Assembly: GCA_036924835.1 (NCBI GenBank)
Contig: JBAGRR010000001.1
Location: 4,727,001 to 4,791,000 of the forward strand
Direction: 5' to 3'
Origin: Nitrobacteraceae bacterium AZCC 1564
GTDB lineage: Bacteria; Pseudomonadota; Alphaproteobacteria; Rhizobiales; Xanthobacteraceae
DNA: 64,000 nucleotides
This document shows positions 51,782 through 59,989 of this stretch, piece after piece. Each line of letters opens with the position of its first letter. The stretch's first letter is position 1. Below the pieces are notes generated by a model. The model searched no databases and was not told the origin of the DNA. It saw only the letters and a list, made by a program, of their open reading frames with translations. Position numbers and translations under genes: made by a program.

Positions 51782-52019
51782 CGGGCAGGCAATCCGCCGG
51801 AACGTTGCGTCGTTCAAAATCATTGACGCACTTGCGCTTGCGGCATCGCCGACCTTCGCCCTCATGGCGCTGCTGACCGGTGTTCTCGGCAGTGATCCTG
51901 CGGTCGCACTCTGCTCAGCGGCGCACGCCTCGCCGTTGAATGGGATGGGGACGATGTATTTGCTGATGAGCGCGTTTCATATGACGCCGTGGGTGAGATT
52001 GGTGCGTGGGAGTGTTTGA
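51756..52019 (+). CDS. Small hypothetical protein starting inside a repeat
   Basis: An 87-residue protein with one or two hydrophobic segments (IIDALALAASPTFALMALLTGVLG, GTMYLLMSAFHMTPWVRLV) that resembles small uncharacterised membrane proteins I recall from Bradyrhizobium. No in-frame start lies after palindrome H2. The first usable ATG (51756) or GTG (51753) is within the hairpin, so the first nine residues or so are repeat-encoded. The native start was probably lost to the insertion. Confidence 0.5.
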   Translation: MRTLEPDTSGQAIRRNVASFKIIDALALAASPTFALMALLTGVLGSDPAVALCSAAHASPLNGMGTMYLLMSAFHMTPWVRLVRGSV

Positions 52020-52045
52020 CGCTGGAAGCGCATCATTTTTCGACA

Positions 52046-53500
52046 CTACACCGCCCCAACCACGCGCGCGAGGCCGTGGATTCCACGCTTGACGTCGGCA
52101 AGCGACGTGCCTGCATAGCCGAGGACAAGGCCCGCCATTTTCGGGCGATCCTTGGTGCCATGGAACAGCGGACTTAACGGATAGACGCCGATGCCGTTCG
52201 CGCGCGCCGCTTCGACGAGTTGGGATTCCTTCTTTCGCGGCACCTTGTGAAGCCAGAGTACGACGTTGAGCCCGGCGTCTGCGCCGGAAATGGTGACGTC
52301 GTCTCCGAAGCTTTCTTTCACTGTTGTGAGCAGGGCTGATCGTCGTTCGCTGTTGTGCCGCCGAACCCGGCGCACGTGCCGCTCATACGCGCCTGACGCC
52401 AGCATGTCGGCCAATGCCGATTGTGCGAGGGTGGGCGTATGGCGGTCCGTCAGCCGCTTCGCCGCAGAAAACACGGCTGCGAAACGGGATGGCACGACGA
52501 GATAGCCAAGCCGAAGTTGCGGCGACAGCGTTTTTGAAAGTGTGCCGACGTAGATGACGACGTCCGTCCGGTCGAGCGATTGCAACGCTTCTACAGGTCG
52601 CGTGTCGTAGCGGTATTCGGAATCGTAGTCGTCCTCGATCACGTGAGCGCCGACGCGGGCGGCCCAGCTCAGCAGCGCCTGACGGCGGCTAACCGACATG
52701 ACGCTCCCGAGCGGATATTGATGGGATGGCGTGACGTAAGCGAGCCGTCCTTGCCGAACATCTTCAAGGAGATCGGTTCGCATGCCGTCATGATCGACCG
52801 GAACAGGGTGAAGTGTTGCACCAACAGCCTCGAACACCTGGCGCGCGGCGGGGTAGCCCGGGTTCTCAATCACAACGCCATCGCCGGGATTGACGAAGAT
52901 CCGCGCACACAAATCCAGCGCCTGTTGGGACCCGCTCACGACGATAATCTGATCGGCATCGCAGCGGATGCCCCTCACACGCCCGAGATATCCCTGGAGC
53001 GCCTTGCGAAGGTTGGGGAGTCCGGACGGATCTGAGTAACTCAGCCGCGGCTGTTTCTGCAGGAGCGCACGCGTGATGGCGCGCTTCCACGCGAGAACCG
53101 GAAAATCGTCCGGCGCAAGATCACCGTAGCGAAAATCGATGGCGGGCCGCCTTTCGTTCAGATCGGCGGGCGGGAAAGCCAGCACGCGGCGCGCGAATTC
53201 TGACAGATCGCGTGTTGGCGCACGCGACGTCGCCGGTTTGGCGCGCGCAAGGGCTTGCGGCCGGAATGACGATGCAACGCGGGTTTTCGATCCTTGCCGG
53301 GATTCGAGATAACCCTCGGCGATCAGTTGATCGTAGGCGGCGGTCACGGTGGTGCGGGATACGCCGAGCTCTACAGCGAGCGCTCGCGACGATGGCAAGG
53401 CGGCGCCGGGCCCGTAGAGGCCGTCCATGATTTGCGCCCGCAGGTCGCTGTAGATCTGCGCGCCCGGCGAGCGATTAGTCCGCTGAGTCACTTTCGGCAT
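52046..53500 (-). CDS. MocR/PdxR-type regulator (GntR HTH plus aminotransferase domain)
   Basis: A 484-residue fusion protein. Residues 10-75 are a GntR winged HTH (IYSDLRAQIMDGLYGPGAALPSSRALAVELGVSRTTVTAAYDQLIAEGYL). Residues 115 to the end are a class I aminotransferase-like PLP domain with VVSGSQQALDL and the Lys-binding region YVGTLSKTLSPQLRLGYLV. MocR regulators sense PLP or amino compounds and control adjacent genes, here the divergent MFS transporter. A GTG at 53515 is an alternative start. CTGGACCA repeats lie in the shared promoter. Confidence 0.92.
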   Translation of the reverse strand: MPKVTQRTNRSPGAQIYSDLRAQIMDGLYGPGAALPSSRALAVELGVSRTTVTAAYDQLIAEGYLESRQGSKTRVASSFRPQALARAKPATSRAPTRDLSEFARRVLAFPPADLNERRPAIDFRYGDLAPDDFPVLAWKRAITRALLQKQPRLSYSDPSGLPNLRKALQGYLGRVRGIRCDADQIIVVSGSQQALDLCARIFVNPGDGVVIENPGYPAARQVFEAVGATLHPVPVDHDGMRTDLLEDVRQGRLAYVTPSHQYPLGSVMSVSRRQALLSWAARVGAHVIEDDYDSEYRYDTRPVEALQSLDRTDVVIYVGTLSKTLSPQLRLGYLVVPSRFAAVFSAAKRLTDRHTPTLAQSALADMLASGAYERHVRRVRRHNSERRSALLTTVKESFGDDVTISGADAGLNVVLWLHKVPRKKESQLVEAARANGIGVYPLSPLFHGTKDRPKMAGLVLGYAGTSLADVKRGIHGLARVVGAV

Positions 53501-53506
53501 AGCCAA

Positions 53507-53551
53507 CTGGACCACCTATTTTGCCAAAAACTGGATATATATCCTGGACCA
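53507..53551. promoter_or_regulatory. CTGGACCA direct repeats, candidate MocR sites
   Basis: Two identical octamers CTGGACCA (53507-53514 and 53544-53551) are 37 bp apart, with a third half-match CTGGATAT at 53531. MocR proteins often bind paired direct repeats, and this one sits between the divergent regulator and transporter genes. Confidence 0.6.
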
Positions 53552-53633
53552 GTTTTCGGGCAACCTTGAGTCAAGATTCGTGCGCGGTGGTCCCGGCGCT
53601 CACGATATCGAGTTCCTATTCCACCGAGAGACG

Positions 53634-54887
53634 ATGTCCACCACACTTCAGACCAAAACCATCAGCCGCAGTACCATTTTCTATGGATGGTGGATCGTTG
53701 TCGGCTGCCTGCTTGTTGCTGTCGTCGGATGGTCGCTGACCGTATTTGGGATGGGTGTGTACATCCACGTGTTGTCCGAGCGACCTGGCTTCTCCATCAG
53801 TCTGATCTCGACAGCGGTGACGATGTCTTACCTGGTCAGTGCGGTCTGCCTGATCAGCGTGGGAACGGCGACCGCACGCCTGGGGCCGAAGCCTGTTCTT
53901 GCGGCTGGCTCCATTATCTTAGGCGCCGCGGTGCCTGCGTTGGCCTACTGCGAGCAGGCGTGGCAGGTCTTCCTCGTCTTTGCCGCTATGGGCCTGGGTC
54001 GATCGTGTTTGTCCACGACGTCTATCAGCACGACGCTTGCGCCATGGTTTGAACGTCACCAGGGCCGCGCGGTGTCCATGGCTCTGCTGGGGGCCAGCAT
54101 CGGCGGAATGATCGGCACGCCCTTGCTGTTGGGCGGTATAGCCGTGTTCGGCGAACAAACAGCGTTGGTCTTGGCAGGGGCATCATCCCTGCTCGTCGTG
54201 CTGCCGGTTGTTGTCTTCGTGTTGAAGAGAACGCCTCAGGAGATAGGGCTGTTGCCGGATGGCGAGACATCTTCGAGCAGCAGCGCGCTGAAAGCAGAGG
54301 TGTCATGGTCACGCAAGGGCGCGATGGCCACGCGACAGTTTTATTCGCAACTGATCGCGTTCTCCTTAAGTTTGATGGTTCAGATTGGTTTCCTGAGCCA
54401 CCATGTCTCCTTGGTGGCGCCGACACTCGGCGATCACGGGGCATCGGTTGCTGTATCATCAGCCGCCCTGGCTGCGTTCGTCGGCCGGATCGCTCTCGCC
54501 CGTTTCGCTGATCGAATTGATCTACGACTGACAACCGGCGGCGTGCTGCTCGTTGCCGCGGCGTCCCTCGCGGCTATGGCGGGAACGTCGAGCCCGGAAG
54601 GCCTGCTTCTGACGAGCGTGTGTTATGGGCTCACAATCGGAAATTTGACAACGCTCTCTCCGATTATTGTGCGCCGGGAGTTTGGTGCGGCGTCCTTCGG
54701 CGCGGTCTACGGCGTTGCAGCCTCGGTGATTGCTATCGCGACCGCCTTTGGCCCAGGCTTGTTCGGTATCCTTCGAGACGCGTTCAATAGTTATGGGCCT
54801 GCCTTGATCATTGCAGCCTTGATGAACTTCGTCGCCGCCATCACCATTGTGTGGGGTGGGCGAAGACCTCTTCCTTCGCCAAGCTGA
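53634..54887 (+). CDS. MFS transporter
   Basis: A 417-residue protein with 12 predicted membrane helices. It begins with FYGWWIVVGCLLVAVVGWSLTVFGMGVYIHVL, the typical first helix of the monocarboxylate-type MFS group, and has the loop motif GTATARLGPKPVLAAGSI. It is divergent from a MocR-type regulator, which suggests it moves an amino-acid- or amine-derived compound. The substrate is not assignable. The ATG at 53634 was chosen over the 53580 start, which would add a non-hydrophobic extension. Confidence 0.88.
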   Translation: MSTTLQTKTISRSTIFYGWWIVVGCLLVAVVGWSLTVFGMGVYIHVLSERPGFSISLISTAVTMSYLVSAVCLISVGTATARLGPKPVLAAGSIILGAAVPALAYCEQAWQVFLVFAAMGLGRSCLSTTSISTTLAPWFERHQGRAVSMALLGASIGGMIGTPLLLGGIAVFGEQTALVLAGASSLLVVLPVVVFVLKRTPQEIGLLPDGETSSSSSALKAEVSWSRKGAMATRQFYSQLIAFSLSLMVQIGFLSHHVSLVAPTLGDHGASVAVSSAALAAFVGRIALARFADRIDLRLTTGGVLLVAAASLAAMAGTSSPEGLLLTSVCYGLTIGNLTTLSPIIVRREFGAASFGAVYGVAASVIAIATAFGPGLFGILRDAFNSYGPALIIAALMNFVAAITIVWGGRRPLPSPS

Positions 54888-54974
54888 ACGGCGGCCCAAG
54901 GCTTCTCTCGAAGAGGCATCTCTCAAACCGCTTCAATCTGTCTTTCATGTCGAAAGTCCGCGCGTCTCGTTCAC

Positions 54975-55052
54975 CTAGTGTGGTGGTTCAGAAGTTCGCT
55001 TCATCTTCTCAGCTAGTCCTTCAAGCGAACTTCTGAACCTGAACCACACTAG
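54975..55052. repeat. CTAG palindrome I1
   Basis: D4/E1 type: CTAGTGTGG outer stem, GTTCAGAAGTTCGCTT inner stem. First member of a doublet with I2 in the E orientation. Confidence 0.9.
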
Positions 55053-55065
55053 AATGATAAATTTA

Positions 55066-55142
55066 CTAGTGTCCTTTCGAATCCGAAGTTCGCTACGAGG
55101 CGCGCTGCAGTATGAGGCGAACTTCGGATTTCGTGACACTAG
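55066..55142. repeat. CTAG palindrome I2
   Basis: D3/E2 type: TTT bulge on the left, inner stem CGAATCCGAAGTTCGC with one mismatch on the right arm. It ends 15 bp before the PaiB-like start codon, so its right end lies next to the SD of that gene. Confidence 0.9.
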
Positions 55143-55157
55143 GATCGGAGCCATCAA

Positions 55158-55781
55158 ATGTACATTCCGCCCGCGTTCAAGGACACTGAGCTCGCGTCGA
55201 TCCACGAGACGATCCGCAGCGCGCGCCTTGCCAATTTTGTCACGTCCACATCAGGCGGGCTGCTGTGCACGCCGCTGCCGCTGTTCCTTGATGCCCGCGA
55301 AGGCGAGCACGGCGTTCTTTACGGCCATCTGGCGAAGGCCAACCCGCAATGGAAAGAGGCGGCGATGGGTGAGGCGCTTGCGATCTTCAATGGGCCGGAC
55401 GCCTATGTCACGCCGTCCTGGTACGAATCGAAGAAGGAGCACGGCAAAGTGGTGCCGACCTGGAATTATGCCGCCGTTCACGCGTATGGCCGGGCTGAAT
55501 TCTTCGAGGATGCGGACAGGCTCTATGACGTGATCACGCGGCTGACGGATCTTTACGAACATCCGCGCGCTGAGTCCTGGGCGGTCACGGACGCTCCGGC
55601 TGACTTCATCAAGGCACAGCTTCTCGGAATCGTTGGGCTGCGCATGCCGATCTCGCGCATCGATGCAAAACGAAAGATGAGCCAGAACCGCAGCGAGGCT
55701 GATCGGGCAGGCGTCGTCGCCGGACTTTCTGAAAGCGATCGGGAATCCGACCGCATTGTCGCGGCGATGATCCCGCTTTAG
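55158..55781 (+). CDS. PaiB-like FMN-binding split-barrel protein
   Basis: A 207-residue protein of the PaiB / FMN-binding negative regulator family: MYIPPAFKDTELASIHETIRS start, then GEHGVLYGHLAKANPQWK, the nucleotide-binding part IFNGPDAYVTPSWYESKKEHGKVVPTWNYAAVHAYG, and the C-terminal MSQNR segment. The fold binds flavin or nucleotide; in Bacillus PaiB is a negative regulator of sporulation and protease genes. The promoter must lie within or upstream of the CTAG doublet I1-I2. Its TAG stop comes from a half-repeat. Confidence 0.88.
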   Translation: MYIPPAFKDTELASIHETIRSARLANFVTSTSGGLLCTPLPLFLDAREGEHGVLYGHLAKANPQWKEAAMGEALAIFNGPDAYVTPSWYESKKEHGKVVPTWNYAAVHAYGRAEFFEDADRLYDVITRLTDLYEHPRAESWAVTDAPADFIKAQLLGIVGLRMPISRIDAKRKMSQNRSEADRAGVVAGLSESDRESDRIVAAMIPL

Positions 55782-55804
55782 CGTGGTGGTTCAGAAGTTC
55801 GCGT
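55778..55804. repeat. Half-element of the CTAG palindrome family, J
   Basis: TTAGCGTGGTGGTTCAGAAG followed by TTCGC matches the left arm of the D4/E1 type with two end changes. It supplies the stop TAG at 55779-55781 of the PaiB-like gene. The loop and right arm are gone. Confidence 0.7.
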
Positions 55805-55815
55805 CATCCGAAAGC

Positions 55816-56223
55816 TCACTTGTGGTAGGGCAGGACCAGGTCTTTCTGATCGGTGTTGACGACGAACACGGCGAGCAGCTTCGCGGGCTCCGTCGTGCTG
55901 GCGTTTTCGCTGACGGCGTGGCGGTCGCCAGGATTTTCGGAGAAGTTTTGTCCCGCGCGGTAGGTCGTCACCGGCCCGTCATTGACCTGGCTGCGGATCG
56001 CGCCTTCCAGCACCGTGGCGTAGATGAAGGCGGAGCTTGGGTGGGTGTGTGCGGCAGACGATCCGCCGGGCGGATATTCCACCAGCACGCCTTTGATGCT
56101 CTTGCCAGGAACGTTAGGCAGCTCGTGCTCGTACACCAGCGTCACTTTCGACTTGTCGTCGTGGGCAGCTGCTGAGCCTGCATAGAAGGCGACGAGCGCG
56201 AGCGCACAGAGAAATTTTCTCAT
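55816..56223 (-). CDS. Secreted cupin-domain protein
   Basis: A 135-residue protein with signal peptide MRKFLCALALVAFYAGSAAA and a single cupin domain: PPGGSSAAHTHPSSAFIYATVLEGAIRSQVNDG, with metal-binding His residues, and a second motif around NPGDRHAVSENAS. It probably binds a divalent metal in the periplasm. It lies 30 bp after the NAD(P)-binding protein gene on the same strand, so the two are an operon. Confidence 0.85.
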   Translation of the reverse strand: MRKFLCALALVAFYAGSAAAHDDKSKVTLVYEHELPNVPGKSIKGVLVEYPPGGSSAAHTHPSSAFIYATVLEGAIRSQVNDGPVTTYRAGQNFSENPGDRHAVSENASTTEPAKLLAVFVVNTDQKDLVLPYHK

Positions 56224-56253
56224 GATGTGGTTCTCCAATGTGATCGGTTGTTG

Positions 56254-57015
56254 TCAGGCGGTTTTCAGTTGCGGCCCCAGCCAGTCCTCGAAGCGGATGG
56301 TGCCGAGGCGGGGATTGTTGTCCGAGACCAGTGAGCCGTCGTTCAGCAGCGCGCCGAAGTAGCGGGCCTGATCGTCGGCCACCACCTTGCGAGCATCGCC
56401 GGTCGCGGCGAGATAGCGCGCCACGAGATCACTGAGGCGCATGCGCTCCGGGCCTGCAATTTCGATGGTGCCATTCGCGGGCGTGGTCAGCGCAACGTCG
56501 GCCATGATTTTCGCCACGTCGTCCGAGCTGATCGGCTGCACGTAAGCGGGTGACAGCCGCACAATGTTGCCTTCAGAGGCGGACTGCGCGACGGCGCCGA
56601 GGAATTCGAAGAACTGCGTTGATCGCACGATAGTGTAAGGAGTGCCGCTGTCCTTGATCAGCTTTTCCTGCGCGAGCTTGGCGCGGAGATAGCCGCTCTC
56701 CGGCAGGCGGTCGGTGCCCACGACGGAGAGGGCGATGTGGTGCTGCACGCCGGCGTTACGTTCTGCGCCGAGCAGGTTGCGGCCGGACGTCTCGAAGAAC
56801 TCCAGCACGGCCTTGTCTTCAAATGACGGTGAGTTTGCGAGGTCAATCACCACCTGCGCACCCTTGAGCGCTTCCGCCAGTCCCTCGCCGGTGAGGGTGT
56901 TGATGCCGAGCCTGGGAGCGGCGGCAACCACTTCATGGCCTGCATTCCGCAGGATTTTGACGGTCTTGGAGCCGATGAGCCCTGTGCCGCCGATGATCAC
57001 GATTTTCATGGTCAT
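56254..57015 (-). CDS. NmrA/SDR-family NAD(P)-binding protein
   Basis: A 253-residue atypical SDR with the GGTGLIGSKTVKIL Rossmann loop and no classical Tyr-x3-Lys site, close to NmrA-like and SDR_a5 families. Segments HIALSVVGTDRLPESGYLRAKLAQEKLIKDSGTPYTIVRSTQFFEFLG and ITISSDD-like QPISSDDVAKIM are characteristic. Two ATGs (57015, 57009) are possible; TTAGGA sits before the first. It leads the operon with the cupin gene. Probably a redox or regulatory sensor. Confidence 0.85.
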   Translation of the reverse strand: MTMKIVIIGGTGLIGSKTVKILRNAGHEVVAAAPRLGINTLTGEGLAEALKGAQVVIDLANSPSFEDKAVLEFFETSGRNLLGAERNAGVQHHIALSVVGTDRLPESGYLRAKLAQEKLIKDSGTPYTIVRSTQFFEFLGAVAQSASEGNIVRLSPAYVQPISSDDVAKIMADVALTTPANGTIEIAGPERMRLSDLVARYLAATGDARKVVADDQARYFGALLNDGSLVSDNNPRLGTIRFEDWLGPQLKTA

Positions 57016-57292
57016 GGTCCTAATCTCTGATAAAGGGCGCCGGCCTCCGGGGTCTCCCATCGGCGTGCGCGTTCGATATCAGGACGAGACAACCCTCGGC
57101 CCTGTGACATGGCTGCTCAAAAAAAGAGAAATATTTTTGGGGTGCGATTTTACCGGGAAGGGAAGCGGCCAGTTCTCCCCCCAGAGCTGCCTCCGAGGTG
57201 CCCAATAAGTCTCAGAGGTGTCTGATCATAATGGAGAACGTGCTAATCTGGGTGCGAGCGGCCTGCGGTTCGCGTCCAGACAGGTGATCACC

Positions 57293-57757
57293 ATGCAACA
57301 CATTTCACGCCGTGCAGCGATCGTTGGTCTCGCATCCTGTGGACTGTTCGCGAAGCAAGCCTCAGCGATCGGCGCAACGCTCATTCGCGTGTACAGGGAT
57401 CCCGATTGCGGATGCTGCTCCGGCTGGGTGCGTCATCTGGAAGAGAACGGCTTCACGGCAGATGTCCACGATGACAGGGCGCTTCCAACGCTCCGCGAAA
57501 AAGCCGGCGTGCCGTTGCATCTCGTCGGCTGTCACGCAGCCGAGGTCGAGGGATACATTATAGAGGGACATGTGCCGGCAGCGGCAATCCGTCGGCTGCT
57601 TCAGGAGCGTCCGAAAGCGATCGGTCTCTCCGTGCCGGGCATGCCGACAGGCTCTCCGGGAATGGATGGTCCACCGGTGCGATATGCTGCGATCCTGTTC
57701 GGCGACGGCCTTGAGCAGACCTTCATGCAGTTTGAAGGTTCTAGGCGCGTTGAATGA
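57293..57757 (+). CDS. DUF411 metal-related protein
   Basis: A 154-residue protein with an RR-containing signal peptide (SRRAAIVGLASCGLFAKQASA), possibly Tat-exported. The DUF411 signature is complete: RVYRDPDCGCCSGWVRHLEENGF with C39-G-C41-C42, then PLHLVGCHAAEVEGYIIEGHVPAAAIRRLL and the ending GLSVPGMPTGSPGM. DUF411 proteins are linked to copper handling. The last 20 residues are duplicated at 58974-59038. Confidence 0.88.
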   Translation: MQHISRRAAIVGLASCGLFAKQASAIGATLIRVYRDPDCGCCSGWVRHLEENGFTADVHDDRALPTLREKAGVPLHLVGCHAAEVEGYIIEGHVPAAAIRRLLQERPKAIGLSVPGMPTGSPGMDGPPVRYAAILFGDGLEQTFMQFEGSRRVE

Positions 57758-57891
57758 GGGAGGGGGACGCCTCAGCCTTTCACCATGCATGGCCCAAGAG
57801 ACTGGGTCTCATCGACGGCCGCTTGTCACTTACCCTCGGTAGACGGCGCTTCGAAGGAGGACGAAACCGCAACGTCCGGGTTTTGTCCCGA

Positions 57892-58686
57892 CTACATGGA
57901 GGTCGCCAGGTGCGCAACGAACCGAGCATCCGTTGGCGATAGATACTCGCCGGAACTTGGAGTGAACTTCGGCTCCACCGCCCGGCAGATGAACCAGCCT
58001 ATGAACGGTTCGACGTGCTCTTCGATCACCTCGAACCCGGCGCAGGCCAGCAGTGATTCAACACAACTGGGCGTCAGTCCCCAGAACCAGTTGCCATAGC
58101 CGCTCTCGGGCTCGTACGGACCGGTGATCGCTTTCTGCATCCCGGTACCGAGCTTGAAGTGATTGCGCTGGCTCTCTTCGAGCATTGGATAGAACACGGC
58201 CATATTGCGCATCCCCGACACTTCAGGAATGATCATGGTCCGCAAGATCAAGACCTCGCCGCAAATCGCGCGCAGTCGTACCAACAGCGAGAACGGGTCG
58301 GGCATGTGATAGAGCACGCCGCTACAGAACACGACATCAACCTTGCCGATCTTCTGCAGTGTCGTCGTCTCAAAGATATCGCCATTTATGAACTGCACCT
58401 TTGAATGCAGGCGCGTGTGTTCGGCGGTGAACTCTTCCGTTGCCGGATAAACGTCCACTGCGACGACGTGCTTCGCTTCACACTGTTCGGCAAAAAACGA
58501 CAATGCGCCATTGATTCCCCACATGCAGCCTATGTCGGCAAACGATTTTCCAGGCGCATGCGTCGCGATCAACTCTTGCGGGGTGGGCATGGATTTCATT
58601 CCAAGGAGACGACCGGCACGCCTGGCAATGCGGGCAGTCAAGGAATGAGGTCGGCGAAAGGCAAGTTTGGTTTTGTACATCAGCAT
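57892..58686 (-). CDS. Class I SAM-dependent methyltransferase
   Basis: A 264-residue protein from the ATG at 58686 (58701 is possible). Motif I SFADIGCMWGINGALSFFA, the acidic residue in VVAVDVYPATEEF, and KVDVVFCSGVLYHMPDPFSLLVRLR mark a Rossmann methyltransferase of the tRNA-uridine / small-molecule type. The basic N-terminus contains RRPHSLTARIARRAGRLLG. It sits between the DUF411 gene and a duplicated DUF411 tail, so it looks like an insert. Substrate unknown. Confidence 0.8.
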   Translation of the reverse strand: MLMYKTKLAFRRPHSLTARIARRAGRLLGMKSMPTPQELIATHAPGKSFADIGCMWGINGALSFFAEQCEAKHVVAVDVYPATEEFTAEHTRLHSKVQFINGDIFETTTLQKIGKVDVVFCSGVLYHMPDPFSLLVRLRAICGEVLILRTMIIPEVSGMRNMAVFYPMLEESQRNHFKLGTGMQKAITGPYEPESGYGNWFWGLTPSCVESLLACAGFEVIEEHVEPFIGWFICRAVEPKFTPSSGEYLSPTDARFVAHLATSM

Positions 58687-58973
58687 GACGCACCCACCCA
58701 TTTTCGTGCTTGTTCAGTGCTGTACAGGGACCACGCAATTTGTCATCGCCGCTTTAAATCGCCCGTCGCGCGGCTTGGTAACATTCCGCATCGCCCGGCG
58801 ATGACCTTTGCGCAAACAAACAAGACTCGTAGTCGTAATGACTTAGATGCGCGGTCTGGGAGTCGCCCATTTATTGTTCCATTTAATGTTGTCATTTAAT
58901 ATTAAGTCAAGGGGTATTTAATAATATGAGATTAAGGGGCGAATTAAATGCGAAGAACCTGACATGACGCCTT
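58687..58973. other. AT-rich intergenic region
   Basis: This region upstream of the methyltransferase becomes markedly AT-rich at about 58860-58955 (repeated ATTTAAT/TTAAT words), unlike the rest of the window. No gene or RNA was recognised. It may mark the edge of an inserted segment. Confidence 0.5.
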
Positions 58974-59038
58974 ACGATGTTGGGCGACGGCCTTGCGCAG
59001 ACCGTCATGGAGGTTGAAGGTGTGAGACGCGTTGAATG
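58974..59038 (+). pseudogene. Duplicated 3' end of a DUF411 gene
   Basis: The frame from 58974 reads TMLGDGLAQTVMEVEGVRRV followed by E and TGA. It parallels the end of the DUF411 protein (AILFGDGLEQTFMQFEGSRRVE). The DNA match extends over about 60 bp with several changes. The rest of the gene is absent. Confidence 0.8.
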
Positions 59039-59092
59039 AGGCGAAGCGCCTTACGTATAGGGTGCACGCTGCTAGATGAAATGCCGGATGTC

Positions 59093-59728
59093 TCAGTGCA
59101 ATCGCGCCGCCCAGGACTTCACCGCATCGCCCAGTGTCTTCAAATGATCGGCCGCCGAAAATCCGGAGATTTTCTTGCGCGGCTTGAGATCGTGGTCGCC
59201 ATCCTCAAGCCAGAGGATGTCGATGGCGTTCGACAGTTTGTAGGAAGAGACTTCGTCGCGGGTGCCGAACGGATCGCGCGTGCCCTGCGCGATGAGCGCG
59301 GGTGTTGTGAGGCCAGCGAGATGTGCGGTGCGTAATTGCTCCGGTTTCTCCGGCGGGTGAAACGGATAGCCGAGGCACAGTAGTCCCGCGATCCGTTTCG
59401 ATGCGTAAAGCTCGTCCGCAATCATGCTCGCGACGCGCCCGCCCAGGGATTTGCCGCCGATGATGAGCTGCCCCTTTGCGCTGAGTGCATCGATGGCGGC
59501 GATGTATTCCGGCATCAGCTTGTCCGCGCGCGGCGGCGGCTTGCGCTCGCTGTTGGTGCGGCGGCGAGCCATGTAGTCGAACTCGAAGCGGGCGACGCGG
59601 AAGCCTGCATCTGCCAGCGTGTTCGCCATCGCCGTCATCGCCGCAGAATCCATCGCCGCGCCCGCGCCATGCGCGAGCAGGATGGTGGTTGCGGCCTGCT
59701 CAGGCCCGTCGAACAGAAATGTCGTCAT
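59093..59728 (-). CDS. KANL3/Tex30-type alpha/beta hydrolase
   Basis: A 211-residue alpha/beta hydrolase. The oxyanion region is TTILLAHGAGAAMDSAAM, the nucleophile elbow GGKSLGGRVASMIAD, the acid is likely in IAQGTRDPFGTRDEV, and the His in EDGDHDLKPRK. The length and the KSLGG elbow match the KANL3/Tex30 dienelactone-hydrolase-like group found in bacteria and eukaryotes. Substrate unknown. Cytosolic. Confidence 0.88.
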   Translation of the reverse strand: MTTFLFDGPEQAATTILLAHGAGAAMDSAAMTAMANTLADAGFRVARFEFDYMARRRTNSERKPPPRADKLMPEYIAAIDALSAKGQLIIGGKSLGGRVASMIADELYASKRIAGLLCLGYPFHPPEKPEQLRTAHLAGLTTPALIAQGTRDPFGTRDEVSSYKLSNAIDILWLEDGDHDLKPRKKISGFSAADHLKTLGDAVKSWAARLH

Positions 59729-59823
59729 GCGCGTCCCGGTTTTTCACTCGTCGCGCATCGTACAGGATTTGCGTCAAATTCGACATGCCGGGATGCTTAT
59801 TGTGTGACGTCCATGCGCAATCA

Positions 59824-59900
59824 CTAGTGTGGCGGTTCAGACGTTCGCTCGGCTTTCCTGCGAGTCCTTCCAGCGGACTTCTGAACCTGAATCACACTAG
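59824..59900. repeat. CTAG palindrome K1
   Basis: D4/E1 type with several substitutions in the inner stem (GTTCAGACGTTCGC against GCGGACTTCTGAAC), so partly decayed. Ends are intact CTAGTG and CACTAG. Confidence 0.9.
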
Positions 59901-59913
59901 AATTATAGACTTA

Positions 59914-59989
59914 CTAGTGTCCTCTCGGATCCAAAGTTCGCTAGGGAGCGCGCTGCACGATGAGGCGGACTTTGGATTTGGCACACTAG
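59914..59989. repeat. CTAG palindrome K2
   Basis: D3/E2 type with a few changes (inner stem GGATCCAAAGTTCGC against GCGGACTTTGGATTT). Its terminal CTAG provides the TAG stop (59986-59988) of the adjacent small secreted protein. Confidence 0.9.
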
